Assembly: GCA_947245315.1 (NCBI GenBank)
Contig: CAMXNV010000045.1
Coordinates: 1 to 12,362, forward strand
From: an uncultured Oscillibacter sp.
GTDB lineage: Bacteria; Bacillota; Clostridia; Oscillospirales; Oscillospiraceae
Direction of reading: 5' to 3'
Length of the DNA: 12,362 nt
Under the pieces are notes generated by a model, which worked only from the letters and a program-made list of their open reading frames with translations, searched no databases and had not been told where the DNA came from. Numbering within the stretch: the stretch's first letter is position 1; each line of letters opens with the position of its first letter. The translations under genes and the position numbers were made by a program. Below, piece after piece: positions 1-6,148 of the stretch.

Positions 1-150
1 CAAACCCCTTTTCGCAGAATTTCATTCTGCGGCTACGCACCGTTCCGGCACTTTTCTCGCCCACACTTCGGCGGGATTTTTGAAAAACGGGGAAATTGGC
101 ATTCCGGCAAAATCTCAAACCCCTGCCTGTCCTCGACAAAAATTTACGCA
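1..150. other. Non-coding left edge with inverted and direct repeats
   Basis: I see no gene here. A perfect 8-bp inverted repeat, CGCAGAAT-TTC-ATTCTGCG, lies at 13-31. CAAACCCCT occurs at 1-9 and again at 116-124, and TTCCGGCA at 43-50 and 102-109. The base composition is lower in GC than the spo genes and matches the mobile-element debris that follows. Such repeats could belong to a transfer or mobilisation region of an integrative element, but no relaxase or nick site can be identified in the window, so that remains a guess. Confidence 0.4.
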
Positions 151-156
151 AAGCTA

Positions 157-185
157 TTGACAGGAACATCCGTTTGTGATATCAT
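157..185 (+). promoter_or_regulatory. Strong sigma-A type promoter with LexA-like spacer
   Basis: TTGACA at 157-162 and TATCAT at 180-185 are separated by exactly 17 bases, a near-consensus vegetative promoter. The spacer contains GGAACATCCGTTTG (163-176), which keeps the GAAC-N4-GTTY core and fits 11 of 14 positions of the Bacillus LexA consensus CGAACRNRYGTTYC. The promoter drives the leader hairpin and the small truncated ORF at 305. Confidence 0.7.
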
Positions 186-217
186 GATAAAAAACAAAAT
201 GCTGCACATATTTTTTG

Positions 218-289
218 CGCAGATACATAGACCGAACCACAGCGTTTTTGCTGGGGTCGGTCTTGTTGTATCTGCGTTTTTTGTTTTTG
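218..289 (+). terminator. Leader terminator or attenuator hairpin
   Basis: CGCAGATAC (218-226) pairs with GTATCTGCG (268-276), and AGACCGA (229-235) pairs with TCGGTCT (257-263). A small inner CAGC/GCTG helix lies at 240-253. A T-rich tract follows directly from 277. The structure sits between the promoter at 157 and the ORF at 305, the arrangement expected of an attenuator that controls read-through into an accessory gene. What would release it is not visible. Confidence 0.65.
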
Positions 290-304
290 AAGGGAGGCTG
301 GACA

Positions 305-400
305 ATGGAGAAAATCAAGACGGAGGAAACCGGGCGCAAGCGGGGCAGACCGAAGCTGGACGCCCACATCACCGAGGAATACGCCCCCAGCAGACGGTAG
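305..400 (+). pseudogene. Truncated 31-codon ORF with basic GRKRGRPK motif
   Basis: This ATG is preceded by a good ribosome site (GGGAGG, about 8 bases upstream) and by the promoter and leader hairpin at 157-289, so it looks like a real gene start. The 31 codons encode a charged peptide with the basic stretch GRKRGRPK, which resembles an AT-hook, and end at TAG at 398-400. The sequence beyond about 385-400 belongs to the antisense recombinase fragment, so the gene probably lost its 3' part in a rearrangement and the stop codon is accidental. I do not recognise the parent family. An accessory regulator of an integrative element is possible. Confidence 0.45.
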
Positions 401-808
401 GCATTGAACAAGATGTATTTGAGCAAGGGCAAAGGTTTCCTCGTCAATCAGCGGTTCGTGAGTGTTGGGAAAGAAATACCGCTTGTCCTCCGCATTTTTC
501 CGTGTCTTTTTGAACTTATACGATACCTTGTATGTTTTCGCCGCAACGGTGTGGCCCAAATACTCCTGCCGGGTGAGAATGTCATACAGTGTTTTGTCCG
601 GCCAGTTGTACCAAGCGTTCAGTTGGGGGCGGGGATGCTGTGTTCTTCCCATCCGGCGGTAGCGGAGTTCACCAGCGGTCAAAATCTCGTTGTCCCGAAG
701 CCAGTTCTGGATTTCACACATACGGTCGCCCCGCACATACATGGCGAAAATCTGCTTGACAACATGGGCCGTTTCCGGGTCAGGGATTGGGCGAACAAGA
801 ATACTCCC
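398..808 (-). pseudogene. Large serine recombinase fragment (Recombinase domain)
   Basis: The minus strand reads without stops through a stretch typical of the central Recombinase domain of large serine recombinases. It starts with IPDPETAHVVKQIFAMY, then has LRYRRMG..., a tryptophan/tyrosine-rich segment ending in LTRQEYLGHTVA, and ends in THEPLIDEETFALAQ. Both the N-terminal catalytic serine domain and the C-terminal zinc-ribbon/coiled-coil part are missing. The upstream end is cut at about 808 by the terminal repeat of the insertion sequence remnant. The downstream end is fused at about 398 to the truncated plus-strand ORF. About 135 residues survive. The frame continues artificially on both sides into unrelated DNA. 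It is a relic of an integrative element and cannot be active. Confidence 0.75.
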
Positions 809-828
809 TATTAAGTGCAAATCAATAG
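809..828. repeat. Insertion sequence terminal repeat, copy 1
   Basis: TATTAAGTGCAAATCAATAG here is identical to the reverse complement of 6701-6720 and differs by one base over the inner 16 positions from 6228-6243. It marks the C-terminal side of the transposase remnant and the point where the recombinase frame is broken. Confidence 0.8.
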
Positions 829-1350
829 TAGCCCCGAAATAAAAGTAAACAAAAAGCAAGAGAAGAAAAGATAAGGAAAAAGAGGCCGGAAAGAGAACGG
901 ACGAGGGAAGCGGATTGAAAGCCGGAATGAATCTGCAACCAATTGAAAAAAGACTCAATAGGCTGTCTGCAAGAGGCAGCAGAAGAGTTAAAACAGCCGC
1001 CGAAAAGAAAAGTATCCGTTGGTTTCTTCTTTCTGGGGTAATCAGCTCGATGCTTCGGTCATTCCGAAGCGAGGCGGCCCACGCCGCATCCGCGTAAGCC
1101 CGGTTAGCAAACAGCTTTCCGTGTGAAACAGGGGCACAATCAAGATCGGTTTGCCTAGCCGCCCAAAGATCGCAAAGAGAGGCTTGACTGATTTGGAAAG
1201 CACAGGGAAACGGCAGTTTTCCCGGTCGGAGCATCACAAAAGCGTGGAGCTTGACCCCGTTACCATTCTTTGCGTGCGGCATTGTAACACTTGCTGCACA
1301 GCGGTTTTCCACCCTTAACCCCGGTGCTGTTGGAGCTTCTGGCCAGCATA
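809..1350 (-). pseudogene. Decayed DDE transposase (insertion sequence remnant, copy 1)
   Basis: Read on the minus strand from about 1350 downwards, fragments of one DDE transposase (IS4/IS5-like, DDE_Tnp_1 type) appear in shifting frames. First comes GGKPLCSKCYNAARKEW, which resembles the segment after the first catalytic Asp. Then comes VKLHAFVMLRPGKLPFP, then KLFANRAYADAAWAASL and IELITPERRNQ around the second Asp region. After a frameshift near 1020 comes CRQPIESFFNWLQIHSGFQ, the catalytic Glu region, running to a stop near 829. The gene has at least two frameshifts: two bases are missing near 1260 relative to copy 2, and another shift falls at about 1020. It lacks its N-terminus. Beyond the stop, TATTAAGTGCAAATCAATAG (809-828) is the terminal repeat, and it abuts the interrupted recombinase. 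No second terminal repeat is found near 1350-1520. Confidence 0.75.
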
Positions 1351-1520
1351 TTTTATCTTGCCGCTTCCCTGCTGTTTCCTCACCTTCTATTTTGCCGCAA
1401 AACACCAGACCAGGCCATCCCCTGGAACCTCAGCAATCCTGGGATAAAGCCCCCTACAATCAATCTGCTGATAAGACACACCCGAGGGGGGATTACCAAT
1501 TGGAGACCGCAAAGGACTAG
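1351..1520. other. Unassigned spacer between mobile debris and spo genes
   Basis: Similarity to the second insertion sequence copy stops at about 1350. From there to about 1520 I see no plausible gene on either strand, no structural RNA and no terminal repeat. Stop-free frames that cross it are chance extensions. Confidence 0.4.
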
Positions 1521-1521
1521 A

Positions 1522-1600
1522 AAATTTCCACGTTTTGCCGAAATTTCCAGGGCTTTCTTATGGATTTCGACAGAAAGCCCGGTTGGGACGTGCTATCATC
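1522..1600 (+). promoter_or_regulatory. spoIIA operon control region with Spo0A-box-like site
   Basis: TTCGACA at 1566-1572 is an exact reverse-orientation match to the Spo0A box TGTCGAA. It overlaps one arm of a perfect 9-bp inverted repeat, GGGCTTTCT (1550-1558) and AGAAAGCCC (1572-1580), with a 13-base loop. A direct repeat, AAATTTCCA, lies at 1522-1530 and 1541-1549. In Bacillus and Clostridium the spoIIA operon is controlled by Spo0A and sigma-H. I could not place a convincing sigma-H -35/-10 pair. TATCAT at 1594-1599 is a possible -10 element. Confidence 0.5.
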
Positions 1601-1681
1601 TGGGTAAAGAAGCCGGAGCGTTTCACCGGCGGAGGCCCGGGAGCCGGGGGACGTATCGTTTAAGCGGAAAAGGGGAAGACT

Positions 1682-1993
1682 ATGGAAATCCAGGTAAAGA
1701 GCGCGGACCGGAACCTGCTGCTGGAGCTCAGCGGGGAGCTGGACCACCATGGGGCCCAGGCCGCCCTCCGGGAGCTGGAGGAGGCCCTGGATGCGGCCCT
1801 GCCCCGGAAGCTGGTGCTGGACCTGTCGGGGCTGACCTTCATGGACAGCTCCGGCATCGCGGTGATCCTGCGGGCCCGGCAGAAAATGCAGCTTCTGGAG
1901 GGCAGCCTGCTGGTGCGGGGGGCGCCCCCCCAGGCCCGGCGGGTGCTGGACGCCGCGGGAATCAACCGCCTGGTGGCCATCAAGGGCGGCTGA
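1682..1993 (+). CDS. spoIIAA: Anti-sigma F factor antagonist SpoIIAA
   Basis: This STAS-domain protein of 103 residues, the usual family length, binds the anti-sigma factor SpoIIAB and so frees sigma-F in the forespore. The hallmark is MDSSGIAVIL, where Ser57 matches the serine that SpoIIAB phosphorylates (Ser58 in Bacillus subtilis). The N-terminal LELSGELDHHGA segment is also typical. The ATG is chosen because AGGGGAA lies just upstream at 1671-1677. It is the first gene of a cassette with spoIIAB 33 bases downstream and sigF overlapping spoIIAB. The gene dacF, which precedes spoIIAA in Bacillus, is not present. Mobile-element remains lie upstream instead. The assignment is firm from sequence and gene order. 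Confidence 0.96.
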   Translation: MEIQVKSADRNLLLELSGELDHHGAQAALRELEEALDAALPRKLVLDLSGLTFMDSSGIAVILRARQKMQLLEGSLLVRGAPPQARRVLDAAGINRLVAIKGG

Positions 1994-2026
1994 GGGCCGC
2001 CCCGGGGATAAGAGGAGGTTTACATA

Positions 2027-2470
2027 ATGAGGACCAAGGCAGTGAATGAAGTGACCCTGGCGTTTCCCAGCCGGAGCCGGAACGAGGGCTTTGCCCGCTC
2101 CGCCGCGGCGGGCTTTGCCGCCCAGATGGACCCCACCCTCAATGAGCTGGAGGACATCAAAACCGCGGTCAGCGAGGCGGTGACCAATGCCATTGTCCAC
2201 GGCTACCCGGAGGACATCGGCCCGGTGATCCTGAAAATCCGGGTGCTGGAGGGGAACGTGCTGGAGCTGACGATTAAGGACCACGGCCGGGGCATCCCCG
2301 ACGTGGACAAGGCCCGGCAGCCCATGTTCACCACCGGCGGGGAGGAGCGCAGCGGCATGGGCTTTACCATCATGGAGAGCTTTATGGACAAGGTGACGGT
2401 GCGGTCCGCCGTGAACAAGGGGACCACGGTGGTGCTGCGGAAGCGGCTGGCTCCCCGCGTGAAGAAATGA
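2027..2470 (+). CDS. spoIIAB: Anti-sigma F factor / serine kinase SpoIIAB
   Basis: This GHKL-fold kinase of 147 residues holds sigma-F inactive and phosphorylates SpoIIAA. The ATP-binding motifs are visible. The N box is SEAVTNAIVHGY (Glu50, Asn54), the G1 box is DHGRGIPD and the lid/G2 box is ERSGMGFTIM. The opening FPSRSRNEGFAR...DPTLNELEDIKTAVSEAV closely follows the Bacillus protein in order and spacing. An AGAGGAGG ribosome site lies about 9 bases before the ATG. The stop overlaps the start of sigF in an ATGA, so the inhibitor and its sigma factor are probably translationally coupled and made in balance, as known for this operon elsewhere. Confidence 0.97.
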   Translation: MRTKAVNEVTLAFPSRSRNEGFARSAAAGFAAQMDPTLNELEDIKTAVSEAVTNAIVHGYPEDIGPVILKIRVLEGNVLELTIKDHGRGIPDVDKARQPMFTTGGEERSGMGFTIMESFMDKVTVRSAVNKGTTVVLRKRLAPRVKK

Positions 2471-3171
2471 GCGCCGCCCTGGAGCTCCTCCGGGCCGCCC
2501 AGCAGGGGGACCGGGAGGCCTGTGAACAGGCGGTGATTGAGAACAACGGCCTGATCTGGAGTGTGGTCCGGCGCTACTATGGCCGGGGGGTGGAGCCGGA
2601 CGACCTGTATCAGCTGGGCTGCCTGGGCTTTTTGAAGGCGGTGCAGGGCTTTGACTTCGAGTACGGCACCTGCTTTTCCACCTATGCCGTGCCCAAGATC
2701 GCCGGGGAAATCCGCCGCTTCCTCCGGGACGACGGGGCGGTGAAGGTGGGGCGGAGCGTCCGGGAGCGGGCCCAGACCCTCTACGCCGCCCGGGAGCGGC
2801 TCCGCCACGAGCTGGGCCGGGAACCGGCCCTGTCGGAGCTGGCGGAGGCCACGGGCCTGACGGTGGAGGAGATCGCCCAGACGGACCTGGCCACCGGCCC
2901 GCCGGAGTCCCTCCAGCAGGAGACGGCGGAGGGCATGACTCTGGAGGGCTCCCTGGGGACGGAGGCCCCGGAGGAGGGATTGGTGGAGCGCATCGCCCTC
3001 CGGGAGGCCATCGACCGCCTGCCGGAGAAGGAGCGGATGACCATCCTGCTCCGCTACTTCAAGGGGCTGACCCAGGAACAGACGGCCCGGGTGGTGGGCG
3101 TGTCCCAGGTGCAAATCTCCCGCCTGGAGCGCCGGGGGCTCAAGCGCCTTCGGGAGAGCTTCGAGGAGTAA
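2467..3171 (+). CDS. sigF: RNA polymerase sigma-F factor
   Basis: This 234-residue sigma-70 family protein is the first forespore-specific sigma factor of sporulation. Region 2 (about residues 22-92) contains PDDLYQLGCLGFLKAVQGFD, the FSTYAVPKIAGEIRRFLRDD segment for -10 recognition and promoter melting, and the KVGRSVRE run. A region 3 segment follows (GREPALSELAEATGLTVEEI). Region 4 near the C-terminus has RLPEKERMTILLRYFKGLTQEQTARVVGVSQVQISRLER, a helix-turn-helix that reads the -35 element. It is slightly shorter than the 255-residue Bacillus protein. The start overlaps spoIIAB by four bases. A strong terminator lies 19 bases downstream, so this operon ends here. The spoVA genes that often follow in Bacillus are absent. 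Confidence 0.96.
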   Translation: MSAALELLRAAQQGDREACEQAVIENNGLIWSVVRRYYGRGVEPDDLYQLGCLGFLKAVQGFDFEYGTCFSTYAVPKIAGEIRRFLRDDGAVKVGRSVRERAQTLYAARERLRHELGREPALSELAEATGLTVEEIAQTDLATGPPESLQQETAEGMTLEGSLGTEAPEEGLVERIALREAIDRLPEKERMTILLRYFKGLTQEQTARVVGVSQVQISRLERRGLKRLRESFEE

Positions 3172-3180
3172 CCGAATCTT

Positions 3181-3231
3181 AAAAAACACGGGACCTCCCA
3201 GCGGCTCTGCCGCTGGGAGGTCCTTTGTCTT
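3181..3231. terminator. Bidirectional terminator between convergent operons
   Basis: GGACCTCCCAGCGGC (3191-3205) pairs perfectly over 15 bases with 3209-3223 around a 3-base TCT loop. A T-rich run follows on the plus strand (TTTGTCTTTT), and six A bases precede it (3181-3186), giving a T run on the minus strand. It ends both the sigF operon and the convergent minus-strand operon. Confidence 0.95.
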
Positions 3232-3244
3232 TTGAAAGAGATTA

Positions 3245-4066
3245 TCAAGGGGCCCCCGTCTCCGGCGGCTCCATCAGTGGAATCGGCTGGTCCGGGAGGC
3301 CGAGGGACCCGGCGGCGGGGCGGAAATAGGACGCGTCCTGGAACTCCGTCATGGTGGCCCAGTAGCGCTTGGGCATGTTGCTCATGCGGAGGCGGGGGTT
3401 CTCCCGCTCCCGGATGGCGATGGTGTCGTAGAACCGCTTCCACAGCAGCCGGTAGTGGGCCTCCGCCTCGTCCGGCGGAGCCATCTGAAAGTCCGCCAGG
3501 GGGCGGATGGCCCACTGGCCGGGGACGTGGAAGAGGGCCTCCTTGTGGGTGCGGTCGTAGAGGAAGAAGCGCTCTCCTTGGAGCCGGGCCCCAAAGTGCC
3601 CGGCCAGCAGGGGGAGAACCCGGTTCTTAGGCTGAATCTCCCCGCCCAGCACGCCCCCCAGGTCCGAGAAGCGGACGAAGCCCTTGAGGAGATGGGCCTC
3701 GCCGTTGAGGTGCTGGACGGCCCGGAGGACGGGATACAGGACGTCGTCGGATCGGTCCCGGAGGAAGCCGGGGCCCTCTTCCAGCAGCTTGGCGATGAGG
3801 CGGAAGAGATGGAGCTCCCGGTCCGGCAGACAGGTGAGGAAGCCCCGCCGCAGCAGGACGGCGGCCTCCGGAGACAGGGCGGCCACCTTCCGCAGCACCC
3901 GGGCGGCGTGGCCGGGGTCCGTGGAAACCTGCCGGGAGTCGAAGAGGGTGTAAAGCGCCTCCTCGCCGGAGGAGAAGCCGGCGGGGGGCTCCCTGTGGGC
4001 GTAGCTGTCGAAGACGCAGGAGAGGAAGCCGTCGAAGCTGCCGTCGTAGCAATAGATCACGTCCAT
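3245..4066 (-). CDS. Partner protein of the DNA-repair radical SAM enzyme (TIGR03915-like)
   Basis: This 273-residue soluble protein has the features I associate with the family of probable DNA metabolism proteins encoded next to the TIGR03916 radical SAM enzyme. It opens with IYCYDGSFDGFLSCVFDSY. Its centre has LKGFVRFSDLGGVLGGEIQP followed by NRVLPLLAGHF. Near the C-terminus it has LWKRFYDTIAIRERENPRL and MPKRYWATMTEF. Some family members carry a fused uracil-DNA-glycosylase-like domain. This one is too short for it and ends about 40 residues after the MPKRYW motif. I start it at the ATG at 4066, where the family-like sequence begins, 13 bases after the stop of the DJ-1/PfpI gene. A longer open frame upstream is proline/arginine shadow sequence. 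The ribosome site is weak (TGAGG, about 11 bases away), suggesting coupling to the gene before it. The biochemical function is unknown. Confidence 0.85.
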   Translation of the reverse strand: MDVIYCYDGSFDGFLSCVFDSYAHREPPAGFSSGEEALYTLFDSRQVSTDPGHAARVLRKVAALSPEAAVLLRRGFLTCLPDRELHLFRLIAKLLEEGPGFLRDRSDDVLYPVLRAVQHLNGEAHLLKGFVRFSDLGGVLGGEIQPKNRVLPLLAGHFGARLQGERFFLYDRTHKEALFHVPGQWAIRPLADFQMAPPDEAEAHYRLLWKRFYDTIAIRERENPRLRMSNMPKRYWATMTEFQDASYFRPAAGSLGLPDQPIPLMEPPETGAP

Positions 4067-4079
4067 GGCGGGAAATGCC

Positions 4080-4658
4080 TCATGGGCCCGGCGGGGGCAC
4101 GGCACCCAGCTTGTGGAATTGATACCAGGCCCGGATGTCCCCCTCCGGCGCGGCGTCCAGGGCCAGCAGCGTCTCCAGGGCAAATTCCAGGGCCGCCGTC
4201 CCGTTGGCGGTGACCAGCGTCCCGTCCCGGACGGCCTGCCGGGGGAGGAAGAGGGTCTCTCCCATGTAACGTTCTCCGGCCCACCGCTTCAAATCCGCCA
4301 GGTCGTTGCAGGTGTGGCGCCGTTGGTTCAGCAGCCCGATGGTCCCCAGGAACCCGGCGGCGTCGCAGATGGCGGCCACCACGGCGCCCCGGTCAAAGGC
4401 CCGCCGGACCAGGGGCTCTACCAACTTGGCCCCGCCGCTCCGCCAGGACTGTCCCCCGACGAGGATCAGCCCCTCTGGGCGGTCCGGGATGTCCTCCAGG
4501 CCGCAGTCCGGCAGCAGGGTGAAGCCGCCCATGGAGCGGACGGGCGCTCTGCGGAGGGAGGCCGTCCGCACCTGGTGGCCGAAGCCGGTGAGGGCGGAGG
4601 CGAGATAGGCTGCCTCCCACTCGGCGTATGGCTGGAGGAGAAGAAAGCAAACCAGCAT
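4080..4658 (-). CDS. DJ-1/PfpI family (class I glutamine amidotransferase-like) protein
   Basis: This 192-residue protein has the DJ-1/PfpI fold signature. A hydrophobic first strand leads into YAEWEAAYLAS, with Glu13 or Glu15 in the position of the conserved acidic residue. GLILVGGQSW is followed by AAICDAAGFLG, where Cys98 sits in the nucleophile elbow. RHTCND comes next, as in the YdeA/YoaZ-type subgroup, and then LVTANGTAALEFALETL. Members act as deglycases, glyoxalases, chaperones or proteases, or are uncharacterised, so no substrate can be given. The ATG has a strong AAAGGAG site 6 bases upstream. The gene lies 15 bases after the radical SAM gene and 13 bases before its partner, so it splits a pair that is usually adjacent. 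Confidence 0.85.
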   Translation of the reverse strand: MLVCFLLLQPYAEWEAAYLASALTGFGHQVRTASLRRAPVRSMGGFTLLPDCGLEDIPDRPEGLILVGGQSWRSGGAKLVEPLVRRAFDRGAVVAAICDAAGFLGTIGLLNQRRHTCNDLADLKRWAGERYMGETLFLPRQAVRDGTLVTANGTAALEFALETLLALDAAPEGDIRAWYQFHKLGAVPPPGP

Positions 4659-4673
4659 GGGACGCTCCTTTCG

Positions 4674-5936
4674 TCACGAGAATCCCGCCGGGCCGAAGAG
4701 AGAGAGCTGCTCCATCTCCGGCTGGGGCAGCCGCTCCGCGGCCATGAGGGCCCGGAGGGCGCTGTCCTGGGTGAACCGGAGGCCCTCCGCCGTCTTTCCC
4801 GAGGCGGTGAGAAAATACTGGGCCCGCTTCATCACCACCCCCAGCCGTTTCAGCTGGTCCACGTGGAGGGGCCCCACCCGCCGGGCGCTGAGAATCCGAC
4901 GGGCGGAGGTCACCCCCACCCCGGGAATCCGCAGCAGCGCCTCGTAGGCCGCCGTGTTCACCTCCACCGGGAAGAACTCCGGGTGGGCCAGGGCCCAGCC
5001 GCACTTGGGGTCCACCCGGGTGTCGAAGTTCCCGCCGTCCAGCAGCTCCTCCGCCCGGAAGCCATAGAACCGCAGCAGCCAGTCCGCCTGGTAGAGCCGG
5101 TGCTCCCGCAGCAGGGGCGGCTTGACGTCCTTGGCGGGGAGGAGGGCGTGTTCCACCACCGGCACGTAGGCGGAATAGAACACCCGTTTCAATCCGTAGC
5201 GGTCATACAGGCCCTGGGTCAGCCGGAGGATGTGAAAGTCCGTGTCCTGGGTGGCCCCCACGATGAGCTGGGTGCTCTGCCCGGCGGGGGCGAAGCGGGG
5301 GGCGTGGCGGTACTTCACCAGCTCCTCCCGGCTCTGGCGGGCCCGGGCCTGAATCTGTCCCATGGGGGCCAGAATGGCCTTCTTCGTCTTGTCCGGAGCC
5401 AGGGCCTTGAGACCCGTCTCCGAGGGCAGCTCGATGTTCACGCTGAGCCGGTCCGCCAGGAGGCCCAGGCGCTCCACCAGCTCCGGCGAGGTGCCGGGGA
5501 TGGCCTTGGCGTGGATGTAGCCGTTGAAGCGGTGGGTCTCCCGGAGGAGGGCCAGGCAGCGGATCATCAGCTCTGTGGTGTAGTCCGGGCTCCGGAAAAC
5601 CCCGGAGGAGAGGAAGAGACCCTCAATGTAGTTCCGCCGGTAGAACTGAATCGTCAGGTCCGCCAGCTCCTCCGGGGTGAAGGCTGCCCGCCGGGCGTCG
5701 TTGCTCCGGCGGTTGACGCAGTATTTGCAGTCGTAAACACAGCGGTTGGTGAGGAGAACCTTCAAAAGGGTGACGCAGCGCCCGTCGGCGGAGAAGCTGT
5801 GGCAGCAGCCCGCCAGGGAGGTGGAGGTGTTGCCCAGATAGCCGGGCTTGGAGGTCCGGTTCCCGCCGCTGGAGGTACAGGCGGCGTCATATTTGGCGGC
5901 GTCGGTGAGGATGGTCAGCTTTTCCAGGACGTCCAT
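4674..5936 (-). CDS. Putative DNA modification/repair radical SAM protein (TIGR03916-like)
   Basis: This 420-residue radical SAM enzyme carries the cluster motif in LLTNRCVYDCKYCVNRRSND, with Cys66, Cys70 and Cys73 (CX3CX2C). The N-terminal segment is LEKLTILTDAAKYDAACTSSG, followed by GCCHSFSADGRCVTLLK. It is typical of the family and has extra cysteines (20, 44, 45, 54) that could bind a second metal centre. Around residues 334-365 there is a helix-hairpin-helix DNA-binding motif (LLRIPGVGVTSARRILSARR). The extreme C-terminus has QLSLF at 410-414, identical to the consensus sliding-clamp-binding pentapeptide. I chose the ATG at 5936 over the one at 5960 because family similarity begins there and a GGAG ribosome site lies about 9 bases upstream. 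It overlaps the preceding small ORF by 22 bases. The reaction it catalyses is unknown. Confidence 0.9.
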   Translation of the reverse strand: MDVLEKLTILTDAAKYDAACTSSGGNRTSKPGYLGNTSTSLAGCCHSFSADGRCVTLLKVLLTNRCVYDCKYCVNRRSNDARRAAFTPEELADLTIQFYRRNYIEGLFLSSGVFRSPDYTTELMIRCLALLRETHRFNGYIHAKAIPGTSPELVERLGLLADRLSVNIELPSETGLKALAPDKTKKAILAPMGQIQARARQSREELVKYRHAPRFAPAGQSTQLIVGATQDTDFHILRLTQGLYDRYGLKRVFYSAYVPVVEHALLPAKDVKPPLLREHRLYQADWLLRFYGFRAEELLDGGNFDTRVDPKCGWALAHPEFFPVEVNTAAYEALLRIPGVGVTSARRILSARRVGPLHVDQLKRLGVVMKRAQYFLTASGKTAEGLRFTQDSALRALMAAERLPQPEMEQLSLFGPAGFS

Positions 5937-6103
5937 TGGGTCTGCTCCAGGCGGTTCCATAGCCGGACGTTCCAGGCGGGGGGAAGGACGGCGTTCCCCA
6001 CTCCCCGGCGGGAGGGCCGCTCGATGAGGTCGATGAGGCGGAAGAGCTGGGCGGTGAGAAAGGCCACGCCCACGATGGTGAGGAAGAGAGTCCAGGCAGT
6101 CAT
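5915..6103 (-). CDS. Small single-span membrane protein heading the LexA-box operon
   Basis: This ORF of 62 residues has an excellent ribosome site, AAGGAGG at 6112-6118, eight bases from the ATG. It is the first ORF after the promoter at 6161-6189, which supports real expression. Residues 3-21 (AWTLFLTIVGVAFLTAQLF) form one hydrophobic helix. An arginine-rich tail follows (RLIDLIERPSRRG), which by the positive-inside rule would place the C-terminus in the cytoplasm. The last 7 codons overlap the start of the radical SAM gene, suggesting coupling. I recognise no family. Small membrane peptides at the head of SOS operons include cell-division inhibitors such as SidA, but no sequence similarity to them is claimed here. 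A simple leader or membrane-anchor role is equally open. Confidence 0.7.
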   Translation of the reverse strand: MTAWTLFLTIVGVAFLTAQLFRLIDLIERPSRRGVGNAVLPPAWNVRLWNRLEQTQWTSWKS

Positions 6104-6148
6104 AGGGAAAACCTCCTTGTTGCCCAGGGTCGGGCGGAATAGAAATTT

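Noticed and set aside
1..150. Origin of transfer (oriT)
   Set aside because: A short inverted repeat and direct repeats exist, but no relaxase gene or known nick sequence is visible in the window.
182..1405. 407-codon minus-strand open frame as a single gene
   Set aside because: It joins three unrelated pieces by chance: transposase remains, the IS end and the recombinase fragment. Only the pieces are recognisable.
1540..1600. Sigma-H promoter for spoIIAA
   Set aside because: I looked for an AGGA-type -35 and a GAAT-type -10 at proper spacing and did not find a convincing pair.
1291..2049. 252-codon plus-strand frame overlapping spoIIAA
   Set aside because: It is out of frame with the clear STAS domain and has a Gly/Pro-rich low-complexity tail typical of shadow translation.
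3245..4066. Fused uracil-DNA glycosylase domain on the partner protein
   Set aside because: The protein is only 273 residues and ends shortly after the MPKRYW motif, leaving no room for that domain.
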